From NCBI GenBank assembly GCA_016794545.1, contig JAEUJX010000603.1:1-61370 (forward strand): 61,370 bases of DNA. Reading direction: 5' to 3'. The position numbers and the translations under genes were made by a program. The notes beneath the pieces are model-generated. The model saw nothing but the letters and a program-made list of their open reading frames with translations, had not been told where the DNA came from and ran no database searches. The DNA is from Myxococcales bacterium. GTDB lineage: Bacteria > Myxococcota_A > Polyangia > Haliangiales > Haliangiaceae. Positions 48,741-57,158 of this stretch are shown here, one piece after another. The number at the start of each line of letters is the position of its first letter. Within the stretch, counting starts at the first letter, position 1.

Positions 48741-50063
48741 ATGCTCGGCTCCGTGATCCGCAACGCGATGGTCGCCGTGCTCTGCCTCGGAGCCTCGGTC
48801 GCGCGCGCCGGCGGACCGCTCCTGCCCGTCCAGGGCGTGCGGTCGCTCGAGCGCGCCGGCGCGCTCGTCGCTGGCGCGGAGGATGCCGACAGCCTGTGGA
48901 CGAACCCCGCCGGGCTCGCGCGGCTGCGGGCGGGGCGTGCGGGCAAGCGCGCCTTGCTGTTCGATGCGGCGTACGTGTACCAGACGGTCGATGTCGTCGC
49001 GTTGGACGGTACGGCCTCGTCGAATCTTCAACCGGGCCACGGCATCCCGGGGCTCGCCGGCGCGCTCGGGCTCGGTGATCGGCTGGTGCTCGCCGGTGGG
49101 CTGACGGCGCCGTACGACACGGTCCATCGCTACGCGACCGACGACACCACCGGGACGCTGACGTTCGTCGTGACCGCCGGCGTTGGCTACGCGGTCTCCG
49201 ACCGGCTGCGCGTCGGCGCCACGATCCAGAACCACGTCACGCGGACCCGCCGCTCGCTCACGACGCTCGCGTGCACCGGCGATCCATGCGACGCGACCGA
49301 TGCCTCGCTCGCGATGCGGCTCGACATCGCGCAGACCGACTACCTGGCGCCGGCAGGCTCGCTCGGCGTGCAGCTCGACGTGACGCCGTACGTGACGCTG
49401 GGGGCGCTCGTGCAGAGCCCGGTGCGCGTGGCGGGGCAGGGCACGCTGACCGTGCAGCTGCCGACGGCGATGCAGTTCGCGTCCGCACGGGTGACCGGCG
49501 ATCGAGTCGCCTACGAGTACGCCCGCCCGCCGATCGTGCGCGCCGGTGTCGAGCTGCGGCCGCGCGCGGACCTGCGCGTCGAGGCAGCGCTCTCCGTCGA
49601 GCTGTGGTCCGCCGTCGGCGCGGTGACGATCGCACCCGACGGCGTGCAGCTCGAGGACATCGCCGGTGGGCCATTCCCGCTCGGTGAGATGCAGGAGCCG
49701 CGCAGCTACGACACCTCGTTCGCGCCGTCGATCGCCGTCGAGTGGCACGGCGACGGCGTGATGCTGGGCGCGGGCTACGCCTACGAGACCGCGGCGGTGC
49801 CGAGCGATCAGGTCGCGATCTCGACGGCGATCGACGCGGGCAAGCACGTCCTCGGCGCCGGCGGCGGCTACGAGGCGTACGGCTGGCAGATCGGCGGCGC
49901 CGTCGGCGTCGCGCTGCTCGCGGACGTCGCCGTGCCGGCGACCGCTGCGGCGGTGGTCCCGCTGGCGCCCCTGCGCGCACCGACGACGACGTCGCCGGGC
50001 AACGCGGGGCGCTACGAGAGCCGCTACATCGTCGGCGGTCTGCGGTTCGCTCGACGGTTCTAG
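48741..50063 (+). CDS. FadL/TodX-family outer-membrane transporter
   Basis: 440 aa with a signal peptide (VAVLCLGASVARA). The FadL hallmark SLWTNPAGLARL (NPA(G/S)L near residue 53) is present, followed by amphipathic strands (LVLAGGLTAPYDTVHRY; LRVEAALSVELWSAVG) and the usual FxP-type middle region. It ends in GGLRFARRF with a terminal Phe. FadL barrels take up hydrophobic compounds such as fatty acids or aromatics. One CTGDPCD Cys pair. The start could also be the GTG at 48753. Confidence 0.88.
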   Translation: MLGSVIRNAMVAVLCLGASVARAGGPLLPVQGVRSLERAGALVAGAEDADSLWTNPAGLARLRAGRAGKRALLFDAAYVYQTVDVVALDGTASSNLQPGHGIPGLAGALGLGDRLVLAGGLTAPYDTVHRYATDDTTGTLTFVVTAGVGYAVSDRLRVGATIQNHVTRTRRSLTTLACTGDPCDATDASLAMRLDIAQTDYLAPAGSLGVQLDVTPYVTLGALVQSPVRVAGQGTLTVQLPTAMQFASARVTGDRVAYEYARPPIVRAGVELRPRADLRVEAALSVELWSAVGAVTIAPDGVQLEDIAGGPFPLGEMQEPRSYDTSFAPSIAVEWHGDGVMLGAGYAYETAAVPSDQVAISTAIDAGKHVLGAGGGYEAYGWQIGGAVGVALLADVAVPATAAAVVPLAPLRAPTTTSPGNAGRYESRYIVGGLRFARRF

Positions 50064-50205
50064 GAGGCGTCCGAAGTGACCGCGGTTCGTTCGTCTGCTT
50101 CGGGCCAGAGCCCGGGCCGTCGCGAACCGTGGTGAGCCGGTTCGCGATCGTGACTACCGAACATGCAGTGAGAGCGCTTACGCGCCCGTCCGGACCGCGT
50201 GCGCG

Positions 50206-50862
50206 CTACGCGACGGCGCGGAGCGTCGCGCCGGTCTGCGGCGCGAGCGCGGTCTCGATCAGGCCGAGCGCGCGATCCGTACGGATCGCGAGGGGCTCGC
50301 TGGTGAGACCGAGGTTCACGTGCATCTCGGCGGCGTCGAGGCTGCCGAGCAGCGCCGACCACGCGAGGTCCGCGATCTCGCGCGCGTTGACCTGGCGGTA
50401 GATGCCGGCGTGGATGCCATCCGCGACGCACGCGCCGATGTGGTCCTGGATCCGGCCGATGCCGGCCTGGACCGCAGCGACCACCTCATCGGACAGCTGC
50501 GGGCGAACCGCCGGCTGCGCGAGGAGGCGGAGGATCCGGGGACCCTCGGCGTCCTTCTCCGCCCACGTCACGAGGAGCTGCCACGTCTGGCGCAGGCGCT
50601 TTCCGACCTCGACGGTCTCGCGGACCTGGCCCATCTCGACGTCGAACACCGTGAGGGTGTCCTCGACGAGGGAGACGTAGAGGTCCTCCTTCGAGCGGAA
50701 ATAGAGGTAGATGGCGCCGACGGACAGCTGGGCTGCACGAGCGATGAGCTCGATGGAGGCACCGGCATAGCCGCGTTCAGCGAACACGGTGCGAGCTGCC
50801 TCCTGGATGCGCCGACGGCGAGCCTGGCGCTCCTGAGCCTTGCGTTCTTGAGCGTTCGTCAT
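50206..50862 (-). CDS. TetR/AcrR-family transcriptional regulator
   Basis: 218 aa. The helix-turn-helix covers about residues 18-65 (RIQEAARTVFAERGYAGASIELIARAAQLSVGAIYLYFRSKEDLY), typical of TetR. The C-terminal ligand domain (about 75-210) is helical and not assignable to a subfamily. A strong sigma-70 promoter ends only 6 bases before the ATG at 50862, so the transcript may be leaderless. It sits between the FadL-like gene (convergent) and the VWA gene (divergent); either could be a target. The 142-base gap 50064-50205 has several GGTTCGCG-type inverted repeats that may form a two-way terminator. Confidence 0.94.
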   Translation of the reverse strand: MTNAQERKAQERQARRRRIQEAARTVFAERGYAGASIELIARAAQLSVGAIYLYFRSKEDLYVSLVEDTLTVFDVEMGQVRETVEVGKRLRQTWQLLVTWAEKDAEGPRILRLLAQPAVRPQLSDEVVAAVQAGIGRIQDHIGACVADGIHAGIYRQVNAREIADLAWSALLGSLDAAEMHVNLGLTSEPLAIRTDRALGLIETALAPQTGATLRAVA

Positions 50863-50868
50863 GGCGCC

Positions 50869-50897
50869 TTAATAATTCTCATGACGCAGTCCGTCAA
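50869..50897 (-). promoter_or_regulatory. Strong sigma-70-type promoter of the tetR-like gene
   Basis: On the minus strand: TTGACG (50897-50892), 17-base spacer, TATTAA (50874-50869), then GGCGCC and the ATG at 50862. The expected start of transcription falls at the A of ATG, with no room for an SD. Confidence 0.7.
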
Positions 50898-50960
50898 GAG
50901 TCGATTTGTAGCAGGCGATTACTGAATAGATTCTCGACCGTTACATGCCGATCTCGGATG

Positions 50961-50972
50961 GGGTAGCTACCC
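50961..50972. promoter_or_regulatory. 12-bp palindrome in the tetR/VWA divergent gap
   Basis: GGGTAGCTACCC is a perfect palindrome in the middle of the 206-base AT-richer gap (50863-51068). It is flanked by CTGAATA (50922-50928) and its inverse TATTCAG (50978-50984). A plausible operator for the adjacent TetR-type regulator. Confidence 0.5.
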
Positions 50973-51068
50973 GATTTTATTCAGGATCCAAAGCTGACTC
51001 ACGTTTCATCTCTAACCGGCTTCAGCTTTTTAGGGACCGAACTTCAACCTCGGACGTCCTACGTATCG

Positions 51069-52424
51069 ATGACCCCGAGCCAGGCACATCGCGCGCGTAC
51101 GTCGTTCGTTCTGGGAGCCGCGGGAGCCACCGTGGTCGCGGCACTCCTCCTGACGCAGAGCCGCGGATCGGGCATCGCCGAGCCGATCGCCTCGAGCGAC
51201 GGCGGCATCTCGCTGACCGCGAAGTTCCCGTCGGAGAAGATCCTGTCGTCGCAGACGGAGCAGTTCGTCGCCGTCTCGATCACCACGCCGGCCGGCGCCG
51301 CGCAGGTCCGCCCGCCGCTGTCGGTCGCGGTCGTCATCGATCGCTCCGGCTCGATGAGCGGAGCGCCGATGGAGCACGCGAAGTCCGCCGCCGCTCGGCT
51401 GATCGGAGAGCTGTCTCCCGACGACGCGTTCACGGTCATCTCCTACTCGTCGGGCGACGAGGTCGTCGCGCCGATGACGCGCGCGACGCCCGAGGCGAAG
51501 TCCGCCGCGCGCGCCGCGATCAACCGGATCTACGACGACGGCGGCACCTGCATCTCGTGCGGCCTCACGCGCGGTGCGGCGGAGCTCGCGCGCTCGCCGG
51601 TGACGGGTGGCCTCCAGCGCATCGTGCTGATCTCCGATGGCCAGGCGAACGAGGGCATCTGGGACCGCACCGAGCTCGCGCAGCTCGCACAGACCACCGC
51701 GGCGCGAGGCGTCTCGATCACCGCGCTCGGCGTCGGCCTCGACTTCGACGAGGTCACGATGCAGCGCATCGCCGAGGTCGGGCGTGGCCGGTACTACTTC
51801 GTCGAGGACACCGCACGGCTCGCGCAGATGTTCTCGCGCGAGCTCGGCGGCCTCACCGAGACGATCGCCGCCGACGTCCGCCTCCTGGTCGATGGCGGCC
51901 CCGGCGTTCGCATCGTCTCGGCCATCGGCTATCCGATGGTGCAGCAGGGCGACTGGTCGATCGTCTCGATCCCGGACCTGCGCGCGGGCGAGACACGCAA
52001 GGTCGTCCTCCGCGTGACCCAGGCGAGCCCGGCGCTCGCGCAGGCGACCGTCCAGCTTGCCTGGCGCGAGGTGTCCGACGGCGCGGCGCGGCGCTCGACC
52101 GCCGAGGCCCGCGCCGAGGTCACCGACGCCAGCGGCGAGGTCACGGCCACCGTCGACCGTGCGGCGATGCAGGCCGTCGAGGAGGCGCTGGCCTCCGAGG
52201 CCCTGGAGCGCGCGACCACGGTCTACGAGACGCAGGGCTACGACGCGGCGAAGCAGGTGCTCCAGGAGCGCATCGATCAGATGAACGGCAACGGCTTCGT
52301 CGCGCCGGCGGCCAGGGCTCGCATCGAGGCGGCCGCGACCGAGGCCGCGGACAGCTTCCGCGCGGAGCCCGCCGCGAAGGCGAAGAAGGTCTCGCGCGTG
52401 AAGGCGTACGAGCTAGCGCACTGA
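51069..52424 (+). CDS. Membrane-anchored VWA-domain protein
   Basis: 451 aa. A signal or anchor helix lies at about residues 12-30 (VLGAAGATVVAALLLT). The von Willebrand A domain spans about 85-265, with an intact MIDAS: VVIDRSGSMSG (DxSxS), TC/T at GGTCISCG, and the Asp of VLISDGQANEG. A beta-rich region follows (VRLLVDGGPGVRIVSAIG), then a charged helical C-terminus. Layout resembles bacterial Vault/inter-alpha-trypsin-like VWA proteins that mediate adhesion or complex assembly with a divalent metal. Divergent from the TetR-type gene; ends 6 bases from the convergent gene at 52431. Confidence 0.9.
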   Translation: MTPSQAHRARTSFVLGAAGATVVAALLLTQSRGSGIAEPIASSDGGISLTAKFPSEKILSSQTEQFVAVSITTPAGAAQVRPPLSVAVVIDRSGSMSGAPMEHAKSAAARLIGELSPDDAFTVISYSSGDEVVAPMTRATPEAKSAARAAINRIYDDGGTCISCGLTRGAAELARSPVTGGLQRIVLISDGQANEGIWDRTELAQLAQTTAARGVSITALGVGLDFDEVTMQRIAEVGRGRYYFVEDTARLAQMFSRELGGLTETIAADVRLLVDGGPGVRIVSAIGYPMVQQGDWSIVSIPDLRAGETRKVVLRVTQASPALAQATVQLAWREVSDGAARRSTAEARAEVTDASGEVTATVDRAAMQAVEEALASEALERATTVYETQGYDAAKQVLQERIDQMNGNGFVAPAARARIEAAATEAADSFRAEPAAKAKKVSRVKAYELAH

Positions 52425-52430
52425 GGGACG

Positions 52431-53222
52431 TCAGGGAGCGAGGTCGGCGAAGCTGACCTGGAGCTCCCGGCTGATCATCACCGCGCTGTGCGGCGGCACG
52501 TCCTCGAAACCGTCCTTCGCATCGCCATCGCCGCCCGAGAGCATGACGAACCCGCGGAACGAGTCGTCGCGCTCGCCGCGCTCGCCGGTGACCGTGAGGC
52601 GGCGGAGCTTGAGCGGCTCGTCGAGGTGCGCCAGCACCATCGAGCGGCCGTTGGTCAGCATCACGTTGCCGAGCTGGATGTCGCTCTTGCCCGCGCGCTC
52701 GAGCTCGGCCTTCACCAGCTTCAGCGTGGCCGACAGCGCACGGCGCTGCGCCGCCGGCGGGAGGTTGGGATCGTCGATGTTGCCCTCGTCGTGCAGCATC
52801 GCGAGGACCACGTGGAAGATCAGCTCGGCCGGCGTGCGGCCCTTCAGGTTGCGCCGCAGGTACTCGGGGATGTGCTCGACGAGGCGGAGGCCCGAGCCAT
52901 CGAGCGCCGGCATGGACGACTGCGCGTACATCCAGCGCCGGAACCGGAACGGCGGCGTGTTGTCGGTGCCGGAGAAGCCGTCGTCGCGGACGGCCTGCGC
53001 GATCGCGCAGTCGGTCTTGAGCTCGCCGGCCACGAGCGGTCCGGCGAGGTCGACCGCCTCGTCGCTCGCGCGCGGCGTGCGGACGAGCAGCACGTCGCCG
53101 CCGTGGATGTACCCGAGGCCCCACCGGCTGACGGGCGGAGCGGCGACGAGCGCAGCGCGCACGGGTGCCAGCGCGGCGGGGAGCCGCTGGGGCTGGTTGC
53201 ACATGCAGGCGAAGAGCTTCAT
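52431..53222 (-). CDS. Class II glutamine amidotransferase-like protein
   Basis: 263 aa from the ATG at 53222 (MKLFACMCNQPQRL); an in-frame ATG at 53204 would give MCNQ and place a Cys at residue 2, where the N-terminal nucleophile of class II enzymes sits. The core pattern is present: WGLGYIHGGDVLL, then NTPPFRFRRWMYAQSSMPAL, which aligns with the ENTHPFR..W.FAHNG segment but has AQSS in place of AHNG. So the glutaminase site may be altered or inactive. The rest is mostly helical. A relative of YafJ/EgtC-type proteins; substrate unknown. Confidence 0.8.
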   Translation of the reverse strand: MKLFACMCNQPQRLPAALAPVRAALVAAPPVSRWGLGYIHGGDVLLVRTPRASDEAVDLAGPLVAGELKTDCAIAQAVRDDGFSGTDNTPPFRFRRWMYAQSSMPALDGSGLRLVEHIPEYLRRNLKGRTPAELIFHVVLAMLHDEGNIDDPNLPPAAQRRALSATLKLVKAELERAGKSDIQLGNVMLTNGRSMVLAHLDEPLKLRRLTVTGERGERDDSFRGFVMLSGGDGDAKDGFEDVPPHSAVMISRELQVSFADLAP

Positions 53223-53404
53223 GGGTTTGCCGAGCGTGCGAGGCAGTACGTGGAGACTCCGCAGCGTCTGGACGAGCACCGTCCGTTTCGCTGCCGGCGG
53301 TCATCGATCGTCAAGGAACACGCCACCAACCACCCGCCACGACCTCTTCGAGTATACGGCTCCCGTCTGATCGCGCCAATCGCCGCCTGAGGTACCGGGG
53401 GAGA

Positions 53405-54244
53405 TCAAGCGGTTGCGAGCGCGCGCGCGAGCTCGGCGAACACCTTGCCGCGCTCCACCTCGTTGAACACCTCGTGCTTCATGCCGACGAGGTCGTGATA
53501 CGTCGCACCCTTGACCTTGTTCGCCACCGTGCGCGACTGCGCGGGGTTCGCGAGGGGGTCGTTCGCTCCGACGAGCCACGTGGTGGGCACGGTGATCCGA
53601 TCCGCGTGCGCGAGGACGAAGTCCTGCGCGTCACTCGACTCGACGAACCAGCGCGCGCTCGCCGTCGCGAAGTTCAGCGGATCGGCGTCGTGCTCGGCGC
53701 GCTTCGCGAGGTCGTCGGTGAGGTGCTCGGCCTTGATGCCGTTCGGCTGGTTGAGCCTGGGCGCGACGCGGCTCGCGACACGTGCGAGCAGCTTCTTCCA
53801 CGCCGGGACCGCCAGCTTGATGCCGAGATAGGGCGAGGCGACGATCGCAGACCTCACCTTGGGCGGGTTGTCGCTCGCGAGCGCGTACAGCGTGATCAGC
53901 GAGCCGTGCGAGTGTCCGAGCAGCACGACCGGCGCGGTCTCGGGGACGAGCTTCTTCGCCGCTGCGATCATCGCGTGCAGGTCCGTCGCGTACGTGTCGA
54001 ACCGATCGATGAAGCCGCGGGGCCCGGGCGATTTGCCGTGACCGCGGCAGTCGTAGGTCAGCGCGGCCCAGCCCGCGTTGACGATCACGTGACACACCTC
54101 GTGGTAGCGGCCGCAGTGCTCGGCGTAGCCGTGCGTGACCACGACGACGCCCTTCGGTGTCCCCGTCGGCAGGAAGGTCTCGGCATAGAGACCGCCGATC
54201 GTCTGCGTCGACGTCGGCCGGATCGGACCTGGCAGCTCGCTCAT
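53405..54244 (-). CDS. Monoacylglycerol-lipase-type alpha/beta hydrolase
   Basis: 279 aa from the ATG at 54244. Serine-lipase signatures: VVVVTHGYAEHCGRYHEV (HGxxEHxxRY, typical of PldB/MAG lipases), YDCRGHGKSPGPRGFID, nucleophile LLGHSHGSLITL (Ser near residue 112), acid LVGANDPLANP, and His in GMKHEVFNE. It likely releases fatty acids from (lyso)glycerolipids. The 182-base gap 53223-53404 between this and the amidotransferase-like gene holds no visible gene. Confidence 0.93.
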   Translation of the reverse strand: MSELPGPIRPTSTQTIGGLYAETFLPTGTPKGVVVVTHGYAEHCGRYHEVCHVIVNAGWAALTYDCRGHGKSPGPRGFIDRFDTYATDLHAMIAAAKKLVPETAPVVLLGHSHGSLITLYALASDNPPKVRSAIVASPYLGIKLAVPAWKKLLARVASRVAPRLNQPNGIKAEHLTDDLAKRAEHDADPLNFATASARWFVESSDAQDFVLAHADRITVPTTWLVGANDPLANPAQSRTVANKVKGATYHDLVGMKHEVFNEVERGKVFAELARALATA

Positions 54245-54283
54245 GGACGGCAGTTGTAACGCGATCCGGGATCGGCCTTCGTG

Positions 54284-54313
54284 TTGACGGAACTTTCGCG
54301 TGCGAGGTAGGTT
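54284..54313 (+). promoter_or_regulatory. Candidate sigma-70 promoter of the TPR/RodZ-like/recO unit
   Basis: TTGACG (54284-54289), 18-base spacer, TAGGTT (54308-54313), then 6 bases and the ATG at 54320. As with the tetR-like gene the transcript would be leaderless. Confidence 0.5.
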
Positions 54314-54319
54314 CCGCGC

Positions 54320-55156
54320 ATGCGGGGTAACATGCTCAGATCGCTCGCGATTTCGATCGGCGTGTTGATGACCGCGGCCGGTTGTCCCGCGCGCACCGAG
54401 CACAACGAGAAGAAGAGCCAGACACGGCTCGACCTCGCGAAGGACTTCCTCGCGAAGCGCCAGCTCGAGGCCGCCGAGACCGAGTGCAATCGCTCGATCG
54501 CGTTCAACCCGAACAACGACGAGGCGTACAACATCCGCGGCCTCGTCTCGATGCTGCGCGCGATCGAGACGCAGCGGACGCTCGAGGTCGAGGGCTGTCT
54601 GACCGGCGTGGACGCGGAGGCGGCGCACAAGGATCTCGACAAGTTCCTCGCCGCCGCCGACAAGGACTTCGCGAAGGCCACGAAGCTCGCTCCGGATTAC
54701 GGCGAGGCGTGGGCGAACCGCGGCGTCGTCGCCACGCTGCTCGCGGACTATCCGACGGCGGTCGTGCAGCTGACGAAGGCGCTCGAGAACCCGATTCGCT
54801 TGATCAGCCCGGGCCTCACGAGGTCGCACCTCGCGTGGGCGCTGTTTCACCAGCAGAAGTACGTCGATGCGGCGCGAGAGCTGCGCCAGGTTCGTCAGTT
54901 CGATCCCAACATGTGCGTGGCCAATTATCGGCTCGGACGGGTTTACTTCGCCCGCGAAGAGTGGGACAAAGCTGCGGAACTGTTCGAGACGGTGTCGAAC
55001 GACACGTCGTGCGGATCGCAGGAAGCCAGCCTCTACCTGATGAAGACGCGGATGCAGCAAGGACTCGTCGACGATGCGCGTCGTGCGCGTGATGCATGTC
55101 TCAAGCTGGCGCCACAGAGCTGCGCGCACATCGAGTGCGAGGGAGTGAAGCTGTGA
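54320..55156 (+). CDS. TPR-repeat lipoprotein (PilF/Tgl-like)
   Basis: 278 aa. Lipobox-like AAGC (VLMTAAGCPART). TPR units run from about residue 35 to 250 (LAKDFLAKRQLEAAETECNRSIAFNPNNDEAYNIRG, AWANRGVVATLLADYPTAVVQLTKALE, NYRLGRVYFAREEWDKAAELFETV). The composition resembles the PilF/PilW/Tgl pilotins needed for type IV pilus secretin assembly, but this is a weak assignment. Extra Cys residues occur in the repeats. Its stop overlaps the start of the HTH protein (TGATG at 55154). Confidence 0.88.
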   Translation: MRGNMLRSLAISIGVLMTAAGCPARTEHNEKKSQTRLDLAKDFLAKRQLEAAETECNRSIAFNPNNDEAYNIRGLVSMLRAIETQRTLEVEGCLTGVDAEAAHKDLDKFLAAADKDFAKATKLAPDYGEAWANRGVVATLLADYPTAVVQLTKALENPIRLISPGLTRSHLAWALFHQQKYVDAARELRQVRQFDPNMCVANYRLGRVYFAREEWDKAAELFETVSNDTSCGSQEASLYLMKTRMQQGLVDDARRARDACLKLAPQSCAHIECEGVKL

Positions 55157-56370
55157 TGGCCGATCGCACGCAGCGCACCACCGCAACGAACCTGCGGACG
55201 GTCGTCGATCCCAAGATGAGCCTCTCGCTGTGGCTCCGCGCTGGCCGCGCCGCGAAGGGCCTGTCGCTCGACGACGTCGCGAAGATCACGAAGATCCAGC
55301 CGCGCATCCTCGAGCGTCTCGAGGCCGGCAAGCTCGAAGGCCTCCCGGCCGAGGTGTTCGTCCGCGGCTTCGTGCGCAGCTACGCGCGCTGCTGCGGGCT
55401 CGACGAGGGCGAGGCCCTCGAGCGCTACTCGCAGGCCGCGGGACAGCCGACGGCGCCGAGCGCGGCGGTCGCACGCGCGAACGCGCTGGTCGAGTCGATG
55501 AGCGAGCTCGCGCCTGCGAGCGCGACGCGCGGTCCGCGCGTGCTCACCGACGTGCAGCTCGCCGCGTCGTTCACGACCCCGGCGCTGACCGATGTCCCGA
55601 AGGCCGAGACCGTCGTCGAGACGTTCCTGCCGGAGACCGGCACGCTGATCGAGGCGCCGGCTGCGCCGATCGTCGAGGACAAGCTCGAGGCCGTCGCCAC
55701 CGCGGTCGCCGTCGAGGCGCCGGTCGTCGTCGAGGCTGCGCCGATCGTCGTCGAGGCCGCGTCGATCGTCGTCGAGGAGACGTCGAAGAAGAAGCGCGGT
55801 CGTCGCGGCGGCAAGGGCAAGAAGCGCGGCAAGCAGATGGCCGAGGGCACGCCGTCGTCGCCGATGCCCGTGGTGGTCGAGCCGAGCGTCGAGCCGAGCG
55901 CCGCGTCGATCGAGGCGGCGGTCGTCGCCCCCGAAGCGAGCGAGCCGGTCGCCGCGATCACGGACGAGACCACGACGAGCGAGGTCTCGCCGACCGAGAC
56001 CTGGTCGCCGAAGATGCCCGTCGTGATGCCGAGCGTGCCGTGGCGCCGCCCGACGTCGACGCTGACCTCGACGGCGCCCAAGGCGATCGTGCCGTCGATC
56101 GTGATCGACGATGCCGATCCCGAGAGCGCGGAGCGCGAGATCGAAGATCGCGTCGCCGCCAAGGAGCCCGCGCGCCGCTCGTTCCTCCCGCCGATCCTGC
56201 TCGATCGCGAGGACCGCTCCGCGCGGCAGGGCGGGCTGACGCTCGCCGTGATCATCCTCCTGATCGCCGCGACGTTGACGCTGTCGTACCTGATGCGCCG
56301 GCCCAGCTCGACGGGCGACGGCGTCACGATGCTCGACCAGAACTCGCAGACGTTCATTGACGTCGCCTGA
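55156..56370 (+). CDS. RodZ-like membrane protein with N-terminal HTH
   Basis: 404 aa. An HTH_25-type domain at about residues 22-90 (LRAGRAAKGLSLDDVAKITKIQPRILERLEAGKLEGLPAEVFVRGFVRSYAR, RodZ style) leads to a long Ala/Val/Glu-rich linker. It carries a very basic patch near residue 215 (KKKRGRRGGKGKKRGKQ). A membrane helix is at about 366-384 (LTLAVIILLIAATLTLSYLM), with only 20 residues after it. RodZ's periplasmic domain is thus absent, and the basic patch suggests nucleic acid or membrane contact. Coupled to the TPR lipoprotein; overlaps recO by 14 bases. Confidence 0.85.
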   Translation: MADRTQRTTATNLRTVVDPKMSLSLWLRAGRAAKGLSLDDVAKITKIQPRILERLEAGKLEGLPAEVFVRGFVRSYARCCGLDEGEALERYSQAAGQPTAPSAAVARANALVESMSELAPASATRGPRVLTDVQLAASFTTPALTDVPKAETVVETFLPETGTLIEAPAAPIVEDKLEAVATAVAVEAPVVVEAAPIVVEAASIVVEETSKKKRGRRGGKGKKRGKQMAEGTPSSPMPVVVEPSVEPSAASIEAAVVAPEASEPVAAITDETTTSEVSPTETWSPKMPVVMPSVPWRRPTSTLTSTAPKAIVPSIVIDDADPESAEREIEDRVAAKEPARRSFLPPILLDREDRSARQGGLTLAVIILLIAATLTLSYLMRRPSSTGDGVTMLDQNSQTFIDVA

Positions 56371-57157
56371 TCCGCGGGGCGAGCTCGGGATCGTCCTCAA
56401 GACCGCGCCGCTGCGCGAGTCGGATCTGATCGTCACGCTCTACACCGAGTCGCACGGCCGGCTGTCGGCGGTCGCGCGCGGTGCGCGGCGATCGCAGCGC
56501 CGGTTCGCCGGCGCGTTGCAGCTGCTCGTGCTCGGCCGGCACCGGCTGGCGCGCGGGCGCGGCGAGCTGTGGACGCTCGATGGCACGGACATCGAGCGCG
56601 AGTGGACGCGGCTCGCGACGGACGTCGTCGCGGTCGCCCACGCGAGCTACGCGGCGGAGCTGGTGGCGACGCTCGTGCCTCCGGAGGTGCCGGATCCGGA
56701 GGTGCTCTCGCTGGTCGTCGCGCTGTGGGACAGCCTCGCCGAGGCGGGCCCGTCGCCCGGCGCGCTGCGCGCGGTCGAGCTCGCGCTGCTCGACCTCGGC
56801 GGGCACCGCCCGGCGCTCGATGCGTGCGCGGCGTGCGGGCGGGCCGACCTCGAGGCCGGCGTGGTGTTCGACCCGTCGCGGGGTGGTGCGATCTGCCGCT
56901 CCTGTGCCGCGGGGAGCCGCGGGCCGGGGATCCGGCCGCTCGATCCGGCGGCGCTGGCGTACCTGCGGGCCGTCGCCGCGCTCGCCACGCCGGCCGCGGC
57001 GCGCTCCGTCGACACCGACCCGCGGTTCACTCCGTCCGACCGGACCGCGGCGCGCGACGCGCTGCTCGCGATGATCGGCCTCCTCGTCGGCAAACCGCTG
57101 CGCAGCCTCGAGTTCATCGCGAAGCTCGGCGCGGCCGGACGGCGCGACGAACCGTAG
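56357..57157 (+). CDS. recO: DNA repair protein RecO
   Basis: 266 aa. The start is a TTG (56357) inside the previous gene; no ATG or GTG sits where the family begins. The N-terminal OB fold is clear (GELGIVLKTAPLRESDLIVTLYTESHGRLSAVARGARRSQRRFAGALQ), and a zinc site uses CAAC and CRSC (near residues 156-180). RecO helps load RecA at single-stranded gaps and anneals DNA. The 14-base overlap suggests coupled translation with the RodZ-like gene. Confidence 0.93.
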   Translation: MTSPDPRGELGIVLKTAPLRESDLIVTLYTESHGRLSAVARGARRSQRRFAGALQLLVLGRHRLARGRGELWTLDGTDIEREWTRLATDVVAVAHASYAAELVATLVPPEVPDPEVLSLVVALWDSLAEAGPSPGALRAVELALLDLGGHRPALDACAACGRADLEAGVVFDPSRGGAICRSCAAGSRGPGIRPLDPAALAYLRAVAALATPAAARSVDTDPRFTPSDRTAARDALLAMIGLLVGKPLRSLEFIAKLGAAGRRDEP

Positions 57158-57158
57158 T

